Positions 1-8,957 of a stretch of 61,956 nucleotides of DNA are shown piece after piece. The notes under the pieces are model-generated. The model was not told the DNA's origin. It was given only the letters and a program-made list of their open reading frames with translations, and did no database searches. Every line of letters begins with the position of its first letter. Position 1 is the stretch's first letter. A program made the translations under genes and the position numbers. This stretch comes from Trichococcus patagoniensis. GTDB lineage: Bacteria; Bacillota; Bacilli; Lactobacillales; Aerococcaceae. Location: the NCBI RefSeq assembly GCF_003051085.1, contig NZ_QAOM01000018.1, positions 1 through 61,956 of the forward strand, in the 5' to 3' direction.

Positions 1-148
1 GCGAGTGGGTGAGGTTACGAAGAAACAGGAGAACTTATATAACACCTTAGGTGTAATGCCCCCGACCACGTTATAATTTTTTGGGAATCTAGGTTAAACA
101 GCTGATTGCGGTTTTTTCGTCATTTTTTAGATTGCGTGCGCGTTTCAA

Positions 149-499
149 TCATTTCCTCAGTATCTTCTCCATGGCCTTGCCTTTGGCCAACTCATCGACT
201 AGCTTGTCCATCCAACGGATCTGTTGCATCAATGGATCTTCGATTTCTTCCACCCGGTATCCGCAAATCATGCCTTTGATCAAAGGTGCATTCGCGTTCA
301 TTTCAGGCGCCTGCGCAAAAAAAGTTGTGAAGTCTACTTGGTTCTCAATCTGTTGCTTCAAGGTTGACTCATCATATCCGGTCAACCAGCTGATGACCTC
401 ATCAACTTCCTCTTTGGTGCGGCCTTTTTTCTCGACTTTCTGGATATACAAGGGATAGACCCTGGCAAACGCCATCCCAAAAAATTTGCTGTTCTGCAT
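149..499 (-). CDS. DUF2200 family protein
   Basis: A 116-residue soluble protein that I recognise as the DUF2200 family. It has the family's typical core: an N-terminal [18 protein letters not shown] segment, a WLTGYDE motif, an EAP-like stretch, an [12 protein letters not shown] motif, and the C-terminal block [17 protein letters not shown]. Its length matches the usual size of about 110-120 residues. GGAGG lies eight bases before the ATG, which fixes the start. The biochemical role is unknown. It precedes nothing obviously related: the next gene upstream on the same strand is not in its operon, and the CDF transporter gene lies 45 bases upstream of its start, so co-transcription with that gene is possible. 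Confidence 0.85.
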   Translation of the reverse strand: MQNSKFFGMAFARVYPLYIQKVEKKGRTKEEVDEVISWLTGYDESTLKQQIENQVDFTTFFAQAPEMNANAPLIKGMICGYRVEEIEDPLMQQIRWMDKLVDELAKGKAMEKILRK

Positions 500-544
500 A
501 TCTGTTTCCTCCGTTTTTTATTCGTTTTCAGCATTCCCGCTGGC

Positions 545-1468
545 TTATTCTTTGTCGATTACCCTGCCCACATCCTCACAGCAGTTATATTCGAATTGGA
601 TCGTCAAGTGGGTCACACCGAAGCGCCCTTTCAACGCCTGTTCCAGCTTCCCGTAGATGTCGGATAGTTCACTGACCAAAATATCATTTTGCAAATTTAC
701 GTGGGCTTCGAAAAAGAGCGTGTGCTCGTCCAATGCCCAGATGTGGACGTGATGGATGTCCTTTATCTCATCCAGTTTTTCGAGTTCCTCCGCTATTTCA
801 TCGATGTCCACCGTTTTCGGCGTCCCCTGCATCAGGATGTTCACAGACTCTTTCAATATTTCATAACTTTCCTTGATTATGTACAGGCCAATCAGCACCG
901 TCAATGTGGGATCAATCCAATAAGCCTCGAAATAATAGATGACTATGCCGCCGATCATTACCCCGACCGAGGAAAGGGCATCACTGATAAAATGCAGGTA
1001 CACCGCCCGCATATTCAAGTCACCATCTGAACTCTTATGTAGCAAGTATACACCCACTGCATTAAGGACGATCCCGATTGCAGCGATCACGATGACCGGC
1101 AGTGCATTTATTTTCTCAGGCTGGATGAATTTAAAATAAGCTTCCCTGAAAAGAAAAAGGGACATGAGGATCAGCAGGGTGGCATTGATGACCGCGGCTA
1201 TGATGGTGGCTCGTCTGTAGCCGAAAGTGTTTTTCTTGTCGTGTTTCTTTTCTGCCATCTTGACGGCAAACCAACTGATGACAATGGACAATACGTCGTT
1301 CAGATTGTGGAGTGCATCGGAAAGCAACGCTAAGCTGCCGGAAAACCAGCCACCCAACACTTCGGCAATCGTCAGCACAACCTTCAGGACCATGGTTATG
1401 ATCAAATTTTTTCCTTTTACACCATCCAGACCGTCTGGCTGGCTAGGCGCATGGGTATGTTCTGTCAT
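545..1468 (-). CDS. Cation diffusion facilitator (CzcD/ZitB-like) metal exporter
   Basis: A 307-residue integral membrane protein of the CDF family, which exchanges cytosolic Zn2+ (or Co2+/Cd2+/Mn2+) for protons. The first membrane segments carry the family pattern LLSDALHNLNDVLS, with the aspartates of the transport site, and the loop HDKKNTFGYRRATIIAAV is the CDF signature. Helix V holds HFISDALSSVGVMIGG, the second HxxxD half-site. The last 90 residues form the cytosolic ferredoxin-like domain (VDIDEIAEELEKL). The N terminus has a short histidine-containing lead (TEHTHAPSQ). The start has AGGAG seven to eight bases upstream. Zinc is the commonest substrate for such proteins, but the metal cannot be set from sequence alone. 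Confidence 0.93.
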   Translation of the reverse strand: MTEHTHAPSQPDGLDGVKGKNLIITMVLKVVLTIAEVLGGWFSGSLALLSDALHNLNDVLSIVISWFAVKMAEKKHDKKNTFGYRRATIIAAVINATLLILMSLFLFREAYFKFIQPEKINALPVIVIAAIGIVLNAVGVYLLHKSSDGDLNMRAVYLHFISDALSSVGVMIGGIVIYYFEAYWIDPTLTVLIGLYIIKESYEILKESVNILMQGTPKTVDIDEIAEELEKLDEIKDIHHVHIWALDEHTLFFEAHVNLQNDILVSELSDIYGKLEQALKGRFGVTHLTIQFEYNCCEDVGRVIDKE

Positions 1469-1549
1469 CGCTCAACACTCCTATCCTGGGCAGCTTTTTG
1501 CACATGTCAACCAATGTTCCGGTCCAGTCGATTCTCATTGTACAAACAT

Positions 1550-3379
1550 TCACCGCATCAGCATCTCCATGAACTCCTCGCCGCTCATGGTCTCTTTTTC
1601 GAGCAGATGGTTGGCGATTTCATGCATTTTCGGTAAGTTTTCCCGGATGATTTCCTTGGCTTTTTCATGGGCGAATTTTATGATAAGCAAAACTTCATCG
1701 TCAATTTCCGCGGAGGTTTCATTCGACACCAACGAGGTCGCATCCGTCCCCAGATAAGGATTATTGATTGTTTCCAAGGCCATCATGTCGAATTTTTCAC
1801 TCATGCCGTAGCGCGTGACCATGGCGCGCGCGATAGCCGTTGCGGCCTCTATATCATTTGCCGCTCCGGAAGTGACCGTATTCAAAATGACTTCTTCGGC
1901 AGAGCGTCCGCCCATATAGGTGATGATCTTATTCAGGAACTTGTCCCGGCTCAACAGCACCTGGTCGGTCTCTTCCGACTGCATGGTGTATCCCAGCACT
2001 CCGGATGTCCTTGGGATGATGCTGATTTTATTGACCGGTGCCGAATCTGTCTGTTTTGCGGCAACGATCGCATGGCCTATTTCATGGTACGCGATTGTCC
2101 GTTTATCTTCCTTCGAGAGGATCGCATTTTTCCGCTGGTATCCGGCCAGTATGATTTCCAGCGCATACTCCAGATCGGATTGGGTTATCTTGCTGCGTCC
2201 TTCCTTTATGGCATGGAGAGCGCCTTCATTTATCAGATTGGCAAGATCGGCTCCGGAGCTGCCGGGTGTACCCCGGGCAATCTCCTTCAGATCGACATCT
2301 CCATCCATTTTGACGGATTTTGCATGGACCTCCAGAATCGCTTGCCTCCCTGCAATATCCGGCAGTTCAAGCGGAACGCGCCGGTCAAACCGTCCGGGCC
2401 TCAGCAGCGCTTTGTCCAGAACTTCAGGTTTGTTCGTTGCCGCCAGGATAACCACACCTTTTTCTGAGGAGAAACCATCCATCTCATTCAATAGCTGGTT
2501 GAGTGTCTGGTCCCGCTCATCATTTCCGGTTATCCCTGATAGGTTACGGCTCTTGCCGATCGTATCGATTTCATCAATGAAGACGATGCAGGGGGCTTTC
2601 GCCTGAGCTTGATTGAACAAATCCCGCACCCTGGCTGCTCCCACACCGACGAACATCTCCATGAATTCTGAGCCCGAAATAGAGAAGAAGGGAACTCTTG
2701 CTTCTCCCGCGACTGCTTTCGCAAGAAGCGTTTTACCGGTCCCGGGAGGTCCAACAAGCAGAATCCCTTTTGGCATCTTCGCCCCGATTTCCCGGTATTT
2801 TTGAGGATTATGCAGAAAATCGATCACTTCCCAAAGCGCTTCTTTCGCTTCGTCCTGGCCCGCTACGTCCGCAAATGTTTTTCCCGTTTCAGATGCAGCA
2901 TAAATCATGACGTTGCTTTTGCCGAATTTCATTTCGCTGCCGCCGAGCCCTCCAACTTTCCCCTGCAGCCTGCGCATCATAAATACCCAAAACGCATACA
3001 GTAAAGCCATGGGCAGAATCCAGATTAGGAAAAAATTAACCAGTGAAGAACTTTCTTCGATAATCTCTTTCTCGAACTTTACATCAGCCAACAACAACCG
3101 GTCAGTGAGCTGAGGGTCCTCCATCCTGCCGGTAATGAAGGTACTCTCTACCCCTTCATCGTCCAGCGCTGTGAATTCTATACGGTTTTCCTCTACCAAT
3201 ACTGACTCGACATCGCCTTCCTCCAGCATTGTGACAAATGCCTTGTAATCAACTTCCATTACCGGATTTTCATCCAGACCCGGGGAAATGAAAAAATTCA
3301 GCACAATCAGAAAAATTACAGTTGTCACAGCAAAATTCAGCCATTGTTTATTGACCTTCGGGGGCATTTTAGATTCCAT
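1550..3379 (-). CDS. ftsH: FtsH-type membrane AAA+ zinc metalloprotease
   Basis: A 609-residue ATP-dependent membrane protease. Two N-terminal membrane segments (about 15-32 and 113-134) bracket a short extracytoplasmic domain. The AAA+ module follows, with Walker A GPPGTGKT at 210-217, Walker B VFIDEID at 266-272 and the second region of homology ending [10 protein letters not shown]. The peptidase domain carries the zinc site HEIGH at 432-436, and the downstream GAANDI segment supplies the third ligand. Most FtsH proteins have HEAGH, so the alanine-to-isoleucine change is a visible deviation, though the ligands are intact. The C-terminal tail is short compared with housekeeping FtsH of about 650-700 residues, so this may be an accessory paralogue. 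GGGAGG upstream supports the start. It lies next to the anchored protein at 3481-4116, which may be a partner. Confidence 0.93.
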   Translation of the reverse strand: MESKMPPKVNKQWLNFAVTTVIFLIVLNFFISPGLDENPVMEVDYKAFVTMLEEGDVESVLVEENRIEFTALDDEGVESTFITGRMEDPQLTDRLLLADVKFEKEIIEESSSLVNFFLIWILPMALLYAFWVFMMRRLQGKVGGLGGSEMKFGKSNVMIYAASETGKTFADVAGQDEAKEALWEVIDFLHNPQKYREIGAKMPKGILLVGPPGTGKTLLAKAVAGEARVPFFSISGSEFMEMFVGVGAARVRDLFNQAQAKAPCIVFIDEIDTIGKSRNLSGITGNDERDQTLNQLLNEMDGFSSEKGVVILAATNKPEVLDKALLRPGRFDRRVPLELPDIAGRQAILEVHAKSVKMDGDVDLKEIARGTPGSSGADLANLINEGALHAIKEGRSKITQSDLEYALEIILAGYQRKNAILSKEDKRTIAYHEIGHAIVAAKQTDSAPVNKISIIPRTSGVLGYTMQSEETDQVLLSRDKFLNKIITYMGGRSAEEVILNTVTSGAANDIEAATAIARAMVTRYGMSEKFDMMALETINNPYLGTDATSLVSNETSAEIDDEVLLIIKFAHEKAKEIIRENLPKMHEIANHLLEKETMSGEEFMEMLMR

Positions 3380-3480
3380 CAGATTACTCCCTCCCCTTCT
3401 TCACAAAGCGCAGTCCTTGTGGGATGTCCACACGTTTTAGAACAAACATTATTTAGAGATTCCCTTGTTTTGACTGCAAG

Positions 3481-4116
3481 TTATTGCATTTCAAGCATAT
3501 TCACGAAGGCAGCCGGTACCGTTATGGTTTCTCCAATAGTGGAATCATAGCTTATCGTCCCAGCCGCAGTGCCATAAAATTGGATAAGATCATTTTCCAA
3601 AATTCCGGATTCGGTGATGTTCGATTCATATCCCAGAAACATGACAGCCCCTTCCTTATCGTCAATCGCCACCAGCATTTGCGAAGCCCCCTCGCCCTGC
3701 ATCACTTGAATGACCCGCCCGGACATGGCTATCATTTCAGAATAATAAGCATCGGGTGCCTTTGCCAATTGATCATAGGTAACATCCGTCCGGTAATTTG
3801 CGGGATCCTTGAGTTTGGTCTCCGCTTCAGCCTGATTTTTGGCCTGAGCTTCAGCATCAGCCTTCTCTTCAGCTGCTTGAACGGCGTCCTCTGAACGTTC
3901 AGCCTCCTCGGCTTGCTCTTCGCTGGCTGCAGCGGCCATCTCTTTAAAGTTAGCTATTGCGGTTTCCGCCGCATTATCGGATGTGTTTGTTTCCGCGGTT
4001 TCCGCCTTCCCACCGAATACGCCCATCATTCCCACCGCAACAACAAAAATTAACCAAAACCACCACTTTTTCAATAATAATATTCCGTTTGCATTATCGC
4101 CTTTCTTCTTAGCCAA
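3481..4116 (-). CDS. Membrane-anchored protein with C-terminal OB-fold-like domain
   Basis: A 211-residue protein when started at the TTG at 4114-4116. This start is preferred because GGGAGGTGG lies just upstream; a longer frame opening at 4209 has no such site. The order is a lysine-rich N terminus, one hydrophobic segment (WWFWLIFVVAVGMMGVF), a long charged Ala/Glu/Gln-rich linker of about 75 residues likely to be helical or coiled, and a C-terminal domain of about 95 residues (from TYDQLAKAPDAYY). This last domain resembles the small OB-fold domains seen in exported or anchored Firmicute proteins. It would sit outside the membrane. Function is unknown. It lies 101 bases upstream of the ftsH-like gene on the same strand, so the two may be co-expressed. 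Confidence 0.75.
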   Translation of the reverse strand: MAKKKGDNANGILLLKKWWFWLIFVVAVGMMGVFGGKAETAETNTSDNAAETAIANFKEMAAAASEEQAEEAERSEDAVQAAEEKADAEAQAKNQAEAETKLKDPANYRTDVTYDQLAKAPDAYYSEMIAMSGRVIQVMQGEGASQMLVAIDDKEGAVMFLGYESNITESGILENDLIQFYGTAAGTISYDSTIGETITVPAAFVNMLEMQ

Positions 4117-4335
4117 AAAATCCACCTCCCGGAGTCTGTTACGTTCACCTTCATTATACCGCCAATGGACGCGCAAGCGGTATTGATTCGCTATCCTGAA
4201 TTTGCCCACCCCTTTGCCGAAATTGAAAAAGATGCCGCACTTGTCAGAATTAAGCTCTAACTAGTGCTGCATCTTTTATTTGGATGAACCTGAGACAAAA
4301 ATTTCAATCTCGCGGCCCTTAGGAATTTGTTTCAA

Positions 4336-6102
4336 TCAGGAAGTCGCGCGCAATAACGCTGCATCCCCATTGTACGTCAACGCTTGTGCGCCTTCTTCGC
4401 CGGTGCTCACGCGGATGACATTTTCAACATCATAGACGAAGATTTTCCCGTCGCCGATATTCCCTGTATACAACGCTTTCCTGGCAGTATCGATCACTTG
4501 TTGGAGAGGCACGTTGCTGATCACGACTTCCACCCGGACTTTAGGCAGCAAGTCCGCATCGGTTTCCAACCCACGATAATAAGTCGTATGCCCTTTTTGC
4601 ACACCGTAGCCAAACACATTCACGACCGTCATGCCGGTGATGCCGATGCCGTTCAAAGCTTTTTTCAGATGATCAAATTTGCTTTCATTGATCAGGATTT
4701 CAACTTTGGTCATTTTGGCAGTTTTATGTGCCTTGTTGCTCGACATTGCTTTCATGTGGTTTTCCACAACAACGGCTTCTTCCATAGCGACAACTTCTGT
4801 CCCGAACTGTTTTTTCGGGGAAATGGATGGACTGGCCGGAATGGCAACAGAATCATGCGCACTAACAGCAAGGCCGGCAGCACTGACCGAACCATAAGCC
4901 GTTTCTCCGTGCAAGGAATAATCCAAGCCATCTTCTTCTTCCTCTTCAGAGGCTCTTACCGGCATAACGAGGCTGATCAGCTTCAGGATGGCAAAGGAAA
5001 TGATGGCTGAATAAGCAGTGACCGCCACGATGCTGATGATTTCAGCAATCAACAGCCCAGCATTGCCGTCCACTAACCCACCTGTTATATCCGGATTGAT
5101 TGTGGATGTCGCGAAAATCCCGGCTGAGATTCCGCCCCAAATTCCGCCGACGCCATGACAGCCAAACGCATCAAGTGCATCATCATAACCGATTCTCTTT
5201 TTCAATTCAGTGACTGCGAAGAAACAAAGTATCCCACCGACGAAACCGATGAGCAGAGCTGAGAATGGGCTGACATAACCGGCGCTTTGCGTAATCGAGC
5301 CAAGTCCGGCGATGATTCCGCTGACCAAGCCTAAAGCAGTCGGTCTCTTGTGAAGGACCCATTCGCACATGAGCCAGCTGAATCCAGCAGCCGCTCCCGA
5401 TACAGTCGTTGTGATGAAAGCATTCATTGCAACGCCGTTCATGCTGAGCGCGCTTCCTGCATTGAAGCCGAACCAGCCAAACAGCAACAAGCCGGCGCCG
5501 ATCATCGTCATCGGGATGTTATGCGGTCTGACAGAGTCTTTGTTGGTTCTTTTTCCGATGAAGATTGCAGCCACAAGCGCTGAAATGCCGGCGCTGACGT
5601 GAATGACCGTTCCGCCCGCGAAATCGAGAGCACCCATTTCACGGATCCAACCGCCGTTGCCCCATACCCAATGCGCGATCGGGTCATAGACCAAGGTTGT
5701 CCACAGCAATACGAAGGCCAGGTACGCCGGGAATTTCATTCTTTCCGCAACGCTTCCGGAAATGATTGCAGGTGTGATGATCGCAAAAGCCAATTGGAAC
5801 ATCATGAACAACTGATGCGGGATTGTCGGTGCATAGTCGACTGGGGAGAAGCCGACATTGTTAAGAAAAGCAAATGAAAAGTCGCCGATGATGGCGTTGT
5901 CTCCTCCAAATGACAAGGAATAACCTAAAAGTATCCATTGTATGACCACTACTACAATAGCTGCATAACTATGCATGGTTGTGCTCAGAACATTTTTTGC
6001 CCTGACCATCCCTCCGTAAAATAAAGATAAAGCTGGGGTCATCAGCAGGACCATTACCGTTGCGAGGAACATGAAAGTCGTGTCCGCCATATTGATTTCC
6101 AT
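4336..6102 (-). CDS. amt: Ammonium channel (Amt) fused to a PII signalling domain
   Basis: A 588-residue fusion. Residues 1 to about 395 are an Amt/Mep/Rh ammonium channel with membrane helices, the PxxxxLFYGGMVRAKN start, the ALDFAGGTVIHVSAG signature with the pore histidine, and the second conserved histidine in GCHGVGGIWG. A charged linker (EEEEEDG and an Ala/Ser-rich stretch) leads to a complete PII (GlnB/GlnK) domain from about residue 464. Its T-loop (GVQKGHTTYYRG) and B-loop (TGNIGDGKIFV) are recognisable. The residue matching Tyr51 of GlnK, the uridylylation site, is threonine (about 514) in RGLETD. Covalent control by GlnD is therefore unlikely, leaving ADP/ATP and 2-oxoglutarate sensing. 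In ordinary bacteria GlnK plugs AmtB as a separate trimer; here the plug would be tethered. AAGGAG supports the start. Confidence 0.93.
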   Translation of the reverse strand: MEINMADTTFMFLATVMVLLMTPALSLFYGGMVRAKNVLSTTMHSYAAIVVVVIQWILLGYSLSFGGDNAIIGDFSFAFLNNVGFSPVDYAPTIPHQLFMMFQLAFAIITPAIISGSVAERMKFPAYLAFVLLWTTLVYDPIAHWVWGNGGWIREMGALDFAGGTVIHVSAGISALVAAIFIGKRTNKDSVRPHNIPMTMIGAGLLLFGWFGFNAGSALSMNGVAMNAFITTTVSGAAAGFSWLMCEWVLHKRPTALGLVSGIIAGLGSITQSAGYVSPFSALLIGFVGGILCFFAVTELKKRIGYDDALDAFGCHGVGGIWGGISAGIFATSTINPDITGGLVDGNAGLLIAEIISIVAVTAYSAIISFAILKLISLVMPVRASEEEEEDGLDYSLHGETAYGSVSAAGLAVSAHDSVAIPASPSISPKKQFGTEVVAMEEAVVVENHMKAMSSNKAHKTAKMTKVEILINESKFDHLKKALNGIGITGMTVVNVFGYGVQKGHTTYYRGLETDADLLPKVRVEVVISNVPLQQVIDTARKALYTGNIGDGKIFVYDVENVIRVSTGEEGAQALTYNGDAALLRATS

Positions 6103-6837
6103 TTAATTGATCTCCTTTGATTGAAATTTCTAATTTGTTTTTAACTCTGGAGCAAATTATATAGCCAAAAAAGAAGATAGTCATTCCGATTCTCACAAGT
6201 GATGGGACTATATGTTACACAAGGCTGGTATTATACGCAATTGGTTGGTAGCGCCCTCAACAAGTGGTGATTCAAAAAGCTGCCTGTTCAGTATATGGTT
6301 GCTGTTCGTCCGCAAAAATAAACGCCGCGGTGAATGCAGAATGATTCACCTCACCGCTCCTTCCGTCAGAGTAGGGAAGTAGCGGTGAGAAGCCCATCAA
6401 TTCAGCATTTTACGACTTATCCATAGGGAACAAATCCAGAGATACAGGATGGTTCGTTGATAATATACCCCTAAAAACAGGTACTCTAGCTGCAGAACAT
6501 ACACATAATTTGTATTTTCTTTTCACTCCATATCCTCCGCCACAATGCGATCACTCTGTGAATAACCTCACATTACCTGTCACTGACCGACAAATGAGAG
6601 TGGGGTGAAAAGCTTGCCAGATAAGCTTTTATGTCGATTTCTATCAATAAAATGGGGAATTTTAAAAAAGTGAGTATTTGGTGATTAGATGACATTATTG
6701 AGGAATTGCTGTTTTATCAATTTGTCCATTTTTTCTGTTTCCCTCCAAAATAATGACTTCCGCATGGCAGTATTCCTGCTCATGGACGTCAGCTTTCGGC
6801 GTTATTCATTTTGAAATCGCAAATGTTCTGAACACAC
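6103..6837. other. Intergenic stretch without a recognisable gene
   Basis: About 735 bases separate the amt-PII gene from the lmo0937-type gene. I see no open frame with family resemblance on either strand. The stretch holds one strong inverted repeat at 6350-6389 (listed separately) and a single DnaA-box-like 9-mer (TGTGAATAA at 6557-6565), which I treat as chance. The amt promoter must lie in its first 200 bases, but I could not pick it with confidence. Confidence 0.6.
6350..6389. repeat. Long intergenic hairpin, unknown role
   Basis: The arms CTCACCGCT (6350-6358) and AGCGGTGAG (6381-6389) are perfect complements. They continue inward as CTTCC/GGAAG, giving roughly 14 paired bases and a loop of about 9. 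No T-run follows on either strand, so it does not look like a simple terminator. It may be a decayed terminator or a protein-binding site. Confidence 0.5.
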
Positions 6838-6873
6838 AAAAACGGAAAACCCGTTATGGGCTTTCCGTTTTAT
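6838..6873 (-). terminator. Rho-independent terminator after the lmo0937-type gene
   Basis: The inverted repeat AAAACGGAAAG / CTTTCCGTTTT is followed on the minus strand by a T-run. It lies about 50 bases past the stop of the small membrane protein gene at 6924-7067. Confidence 0.75.
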
Positions 6874-6923
6874 AATTAGCGTGCCGTCATAACAATATTT
6901 TCCTCAAATAAATTTGATAGAAC

Positions 6924-7067
6924 TTACACTCTCTTACCGCTGATCAACTGAACTATGACCAGAATGAGCGCAATTACCAAAAGAACGTGTATCAATGCTC
7001 CTCCGGTAGCAGTAAAAAATCCCAGTGCCCATAAAACAAAGATGATCGCTGCAATTGTCCATAACAT
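6924..7067 (-). CDS. Small membrane protein, lmo0937 family
   Basis: A 47-residue hydrophobic protein read directly from the minus strand. It begins MLWTIAAIIFVLWALGFF and ends LISGKRV. Two hydrophobic stretches (residues 3-18 and 24-42) flank a glycine turn (ATGGA) and a histidine, with a positively charged C terminus. This is the layout and length of the lmo0937 (DUF5670-like) proteins that are common in Firmicutes and many other bacteria. They are often stress-associated, and their function is unknown. GGTGA about six bases before the ATG acts as the ribosome binding site, and a terminator follows at 6838-6873. The lipoprotein gene ends about 90 bases upstream on the same strand. Confidence 0.8.
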   Translation of the reverse strand: MLWTIAAIIFVLWALGFFTATGGALIHVLLVIALILVIVQLISGKRV

Positions 7068-7155
7068 CTGAATCACCCTATTCCTTTTATTTTTTGAGAT
7101 TATTCCTTGGCGATAGGTTATTCCCCTACATTGTTAAAAAATAATGTCAGTCAAT

Positions 7156-7530
7156 CTACGGTTTTGTTTTGCTGTCGACATAGGTATAATCCTCTTTGCC
7201 GGATTCGACACCCACGATGTAGCTAGTCTCTTCCATTGTTTCTCTATCATCAGAGAATTCTATTTTTTTATCCTCTTCTCCGCCCTTTGAATCCGTCGTC
7301 CGGATGGTTATCGTGTTATTTTCTTCATTGGACTCCACGACCACATACGTCATTTCGGTTTTCGTACCCTCATCATCCATTTTGACCAGTTCGGTTTCAG
7401 TGAAGTAATAATCCGGGGATCCCATGGTATTTACCCAGTGCCCTACCAATGCTTCCTCAACTGTTTCTGGTTCTCTCTCAACGGTTACGGTGCAGCCTCC
7501 CAGCAAAATGAAGCCAAATAGCACAAGCAT
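7156..7530 (-). pseudogene. Lipoprotein gene, 3' part, cut inside the signal peptide by a TnpB element
   Basis: The readable part is 124 residues: a hydrophobic stretch ending in the lipobox LLGGC (Cys13), then a hydrophilic, acidic domain of about 110 residues that should sit outside the membrane. The domain reads like small Firmicute lipoproteins of the type HWVNTMGSPDYYFTETELVKMDDEG; no family is assigned. As it stands the protein lacks the basic n-region of a lipoprotein signal, and no ribosome binding site precedes its first ATG. Both missing parts are found on the far side of the inserted element, at 8958-8980, in the right frame. Expression from the internal ATG is possible but doubtful. 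Confidence 0.75.
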
Positions 7531-7534
7531 GTAC

Positions 7535-7700
7535 TTGAACTACCCCCACCTACGCTATCGCTTAGAGGTGGGGGATTCTTAGGAACATCACTCTAGCGAG
7601 CGATTATTGACTAAGCTATCCCCGTAGCTTCCTACGGTTAGAAGCCTCAAAGCTTCATTTTTTAGATTTATGCTTGCGTTCAGATCCCTGTCATGGTGCG
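7535..7700 (-). ncRNA. Predicted omega (reRNA) guide RNA of TnpB
   Basis: In IS605-type elements the guide RNA overlaps the 3' end of tnpB and runs through the right end. Its spacer is the flanking DNA just beyond the element. By this rule the scaffold here covers roughly 7535-7700 and the guide would begin at 7534, reading GTACATGCTTGTGC into the lipoprotein gene. The 5' limit is a guess; only the right-end hairpin is seen directly. Confidence 0.45.
7543..7574 (-). repeat. Right-end hairpin of the TnpB element
   Basis: CCCCCACCT (7543-7551) and AGGTGGGGG (7566-7574) are perfect complements with a 14-base loop. It lies just outside the tnpB stop codon and ends a few bases before the inferred element end. 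It is the expected imperfect-palindrome recognition site of the right end and probably the 3' part of the omega RNA scaffold. Confidence 0.8.
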
Positions 7701-8775
7701 CATGACATTGTGGGCAATGCCAGTCCCGGACAGCGAGATTCTTCACGTCTTTATTTTGGTAGCCACAGCACGAACATAATTGGCTGGAAGGGAAGTTCCG
7801 GGCAACGGCGACGACTTGCTTGCCGTACCACTTTGCCTTGTATTCCAGCATCGTCCGAAACTGCGCCCAGGATACTTCCGCTATCCCTTTAGAATACTTC
7901 TTATTTTTCAGCATGCCGGATACATACAAATCTTCGATGCCGATGACGTCGTGGTTTTTGACGATTTCGGTCGAAGTCTTTTGCAGGTAATCCGTTCGGG
8001 TATTATGGATTCGTTCATGAGTCCGGGCGACTTTGACGCGCTGTTTCTGGTAGTTTTTCGATTCGAACAGTTTTCGCCCGTCCTTTTTGGCCTGTTTTGC
8101 TCGCCGGGAAAGGATTTTTTGTTCCTTTGCAAGCTTTCGCTCCAGTTTATGGAAAAACCGCGGGTTCTTATAGGCTGTCTCGTCTGAAACGACAGCAAAA
8201 TCCTTCAATCCGACATCGACACCACAAGTGGAACCCGTTTTCGGCAATAGTTGAATATCGGTTTCGGCCAAAATGGAAATATAGTAGTTGCCCGAAGGGT
8301 TTCGTCGGATAGTGGCGCTCATAATCCTGCCGTCCACTTCTTTGGACTTGGCGAATTTGACCAGTCCTAACTTGGGCAGCTTCAGTTTGTTCCCGACTAC
8401 AGCGATATTTCCATTTGTCTGCTTGGTTGTGTAGGACTGGACCGGGTTCCGTTTGCTCTTGAAACGCGGCGCCCTGTTCTGCTTTTTGAAAAAACGATTG
8501 AAAGAGTCGCTGAGGTTCCGCAGCGCTGACTGCAGGGCGATGCTATCGACTTCCTGCAGCCAAAGCGTCTCCGTTTCTTTTTTCAGCAACGTCAACTTGG
8601 CGGAGCAGGCGCAGTAATTCAAGCCCAACCCCGTCTCCTCATATATTTTGTTCCATTCGGAAAGGAAGCGATTGAACACGAAACGGGAACAGCCGATAGT
8701 CTTTCCAATCAGGATCCGTTGCTCCTGATTGGGATAGATTCGGAACTTATAGGTTTTGTGGATCATCACTGTCAT
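7588..8775 (-). CDS. tnpB: RNA-guided nuclease TnpB (IS605 OrfB family)
   Basis: About 395 residues from the ATG at 8773-8775, which AAGGAGG precedes closely. A GTG nine bases after that AAGGAGG and the ATG before [11 protein letters not shown] are alternative starts, and a longer frame to 8850 is less likely. It has an N-terminal helix-turn-helix segment ([13 protein letters not shown]), then a RuvC nuclease with its three acidic residues visible in [17 protein letters not shown] and HDRDLNAS. The zinc finger CSCC ... CPQC lies between the last two RuvC motifs. All catalytic and metal-binding residues are intact, so the protein should be active. TnpB uses an RNA from the element's right end to cut DNA next to a short target motif, here predicted to be TTTAT. 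It promotes retention of the element at the donor site. Confidence 0.95.
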   Translation of the reverse strand: MTVMIHKTYKFRIYPNQEQRILIGKTIGCSRFVFNRFLSEWNKIYEETGLGLNYCACSAKLTLLKKETETLWLQEVDSIALQSALRNLSDSFNRFFKKQNRAPRFKSKRNPVQSYTTKQTNGNIAVVGNKLKLPKLGLVKFAKSKEVDGRIMSATIRRNPSGNYYISILAETDIQLLPKTGSTCGVDVGLKDFAVVSDETAYKNPRFFHKLERKLAKEQKILSRRAKQAKKDGRKLFESKNYQKQRVKVARTHERIHNTRTDYLQKTSTEIVKNHDVIGIEDLYVSGMLKNKKYSKGIAEVSWAQFRTMLEYKAKWYGKQVVAVARNFPSSQLCSCCGYQNKDVKNLAVRDWHCPQCHAHHDRDLNASINLKNEALRLLTVGSYGDSLVNNRSLE

Positions 8776-8891
8776 GCGCCTCCTTATACCACCCATTATA
8801 CACGAACGTACGTTCTTTGTCGAATGAGAGTGCCTTCGTTGAAGTATCAAATTTTTCGAAAAAAAATAGGCTGACGCCTACCGCCATTCAT

Positions 8892-8940
8892 CTCCCACCT
8901 ACTCATTGGGCTGTGCCCTTTTCATTCCTAGAGGTGGGAG
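8892..8940 (-). repeat. Left-end hairpin of the TnpB element
   Basis: CTCCCACCT (8892-8900) and AGGTGGGAG (8932-8940) pair perfectly. Arm sequences resemble the right-end hairpin. It lies between tnpB and the inferred left boundary at 8957. Confidence 0.8.
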
Positions 8941-8957
8941 TCTTCTGGCGGAAAATG

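Larger units (their letters stand above)
7535..8957 (-). mobile_element. IS200/IS605-type element carrying tnpB only
   Basis: I set the ends by joining the split lipoprotein gene. On the minus strand the flank ends in TTTAT (to 8958) and resumes with GTACATG (from 7534). Joining these gives one open frame across the junction. Just inside the ends lie subterminal hairpins, at 8892-8940 (left end) and 7543-7574 (right end), typical of the single-stranded transposition of this family. The right end finishes in TTCAA, like the TCAA right cleavage site of IS608. There is no target duplication and no tnpA, so the element would depend on a transposase elsewhere. Length is about 1.42 kb. Confidence 0.8.

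Noticed and set aside
1667-2606. Long plus-strand open frames opposite the ftsH gene
   Set aside because: They are antisense shadows of a clearly conserved protease gene, lack ribosome binding sites and have no protein-like motifs.
6557-6565. Single TTATTCACA-like DnaA box
   Set aside because: An isolated relaxed match is expected by chance; no neighbours within several kilobases.
8776-8850. Extended N terminus of TnpB to 8850
   Set aside because: The extra 25 residues have no family similarity, and AAGGAGG lies directly before the ATG at 8775.
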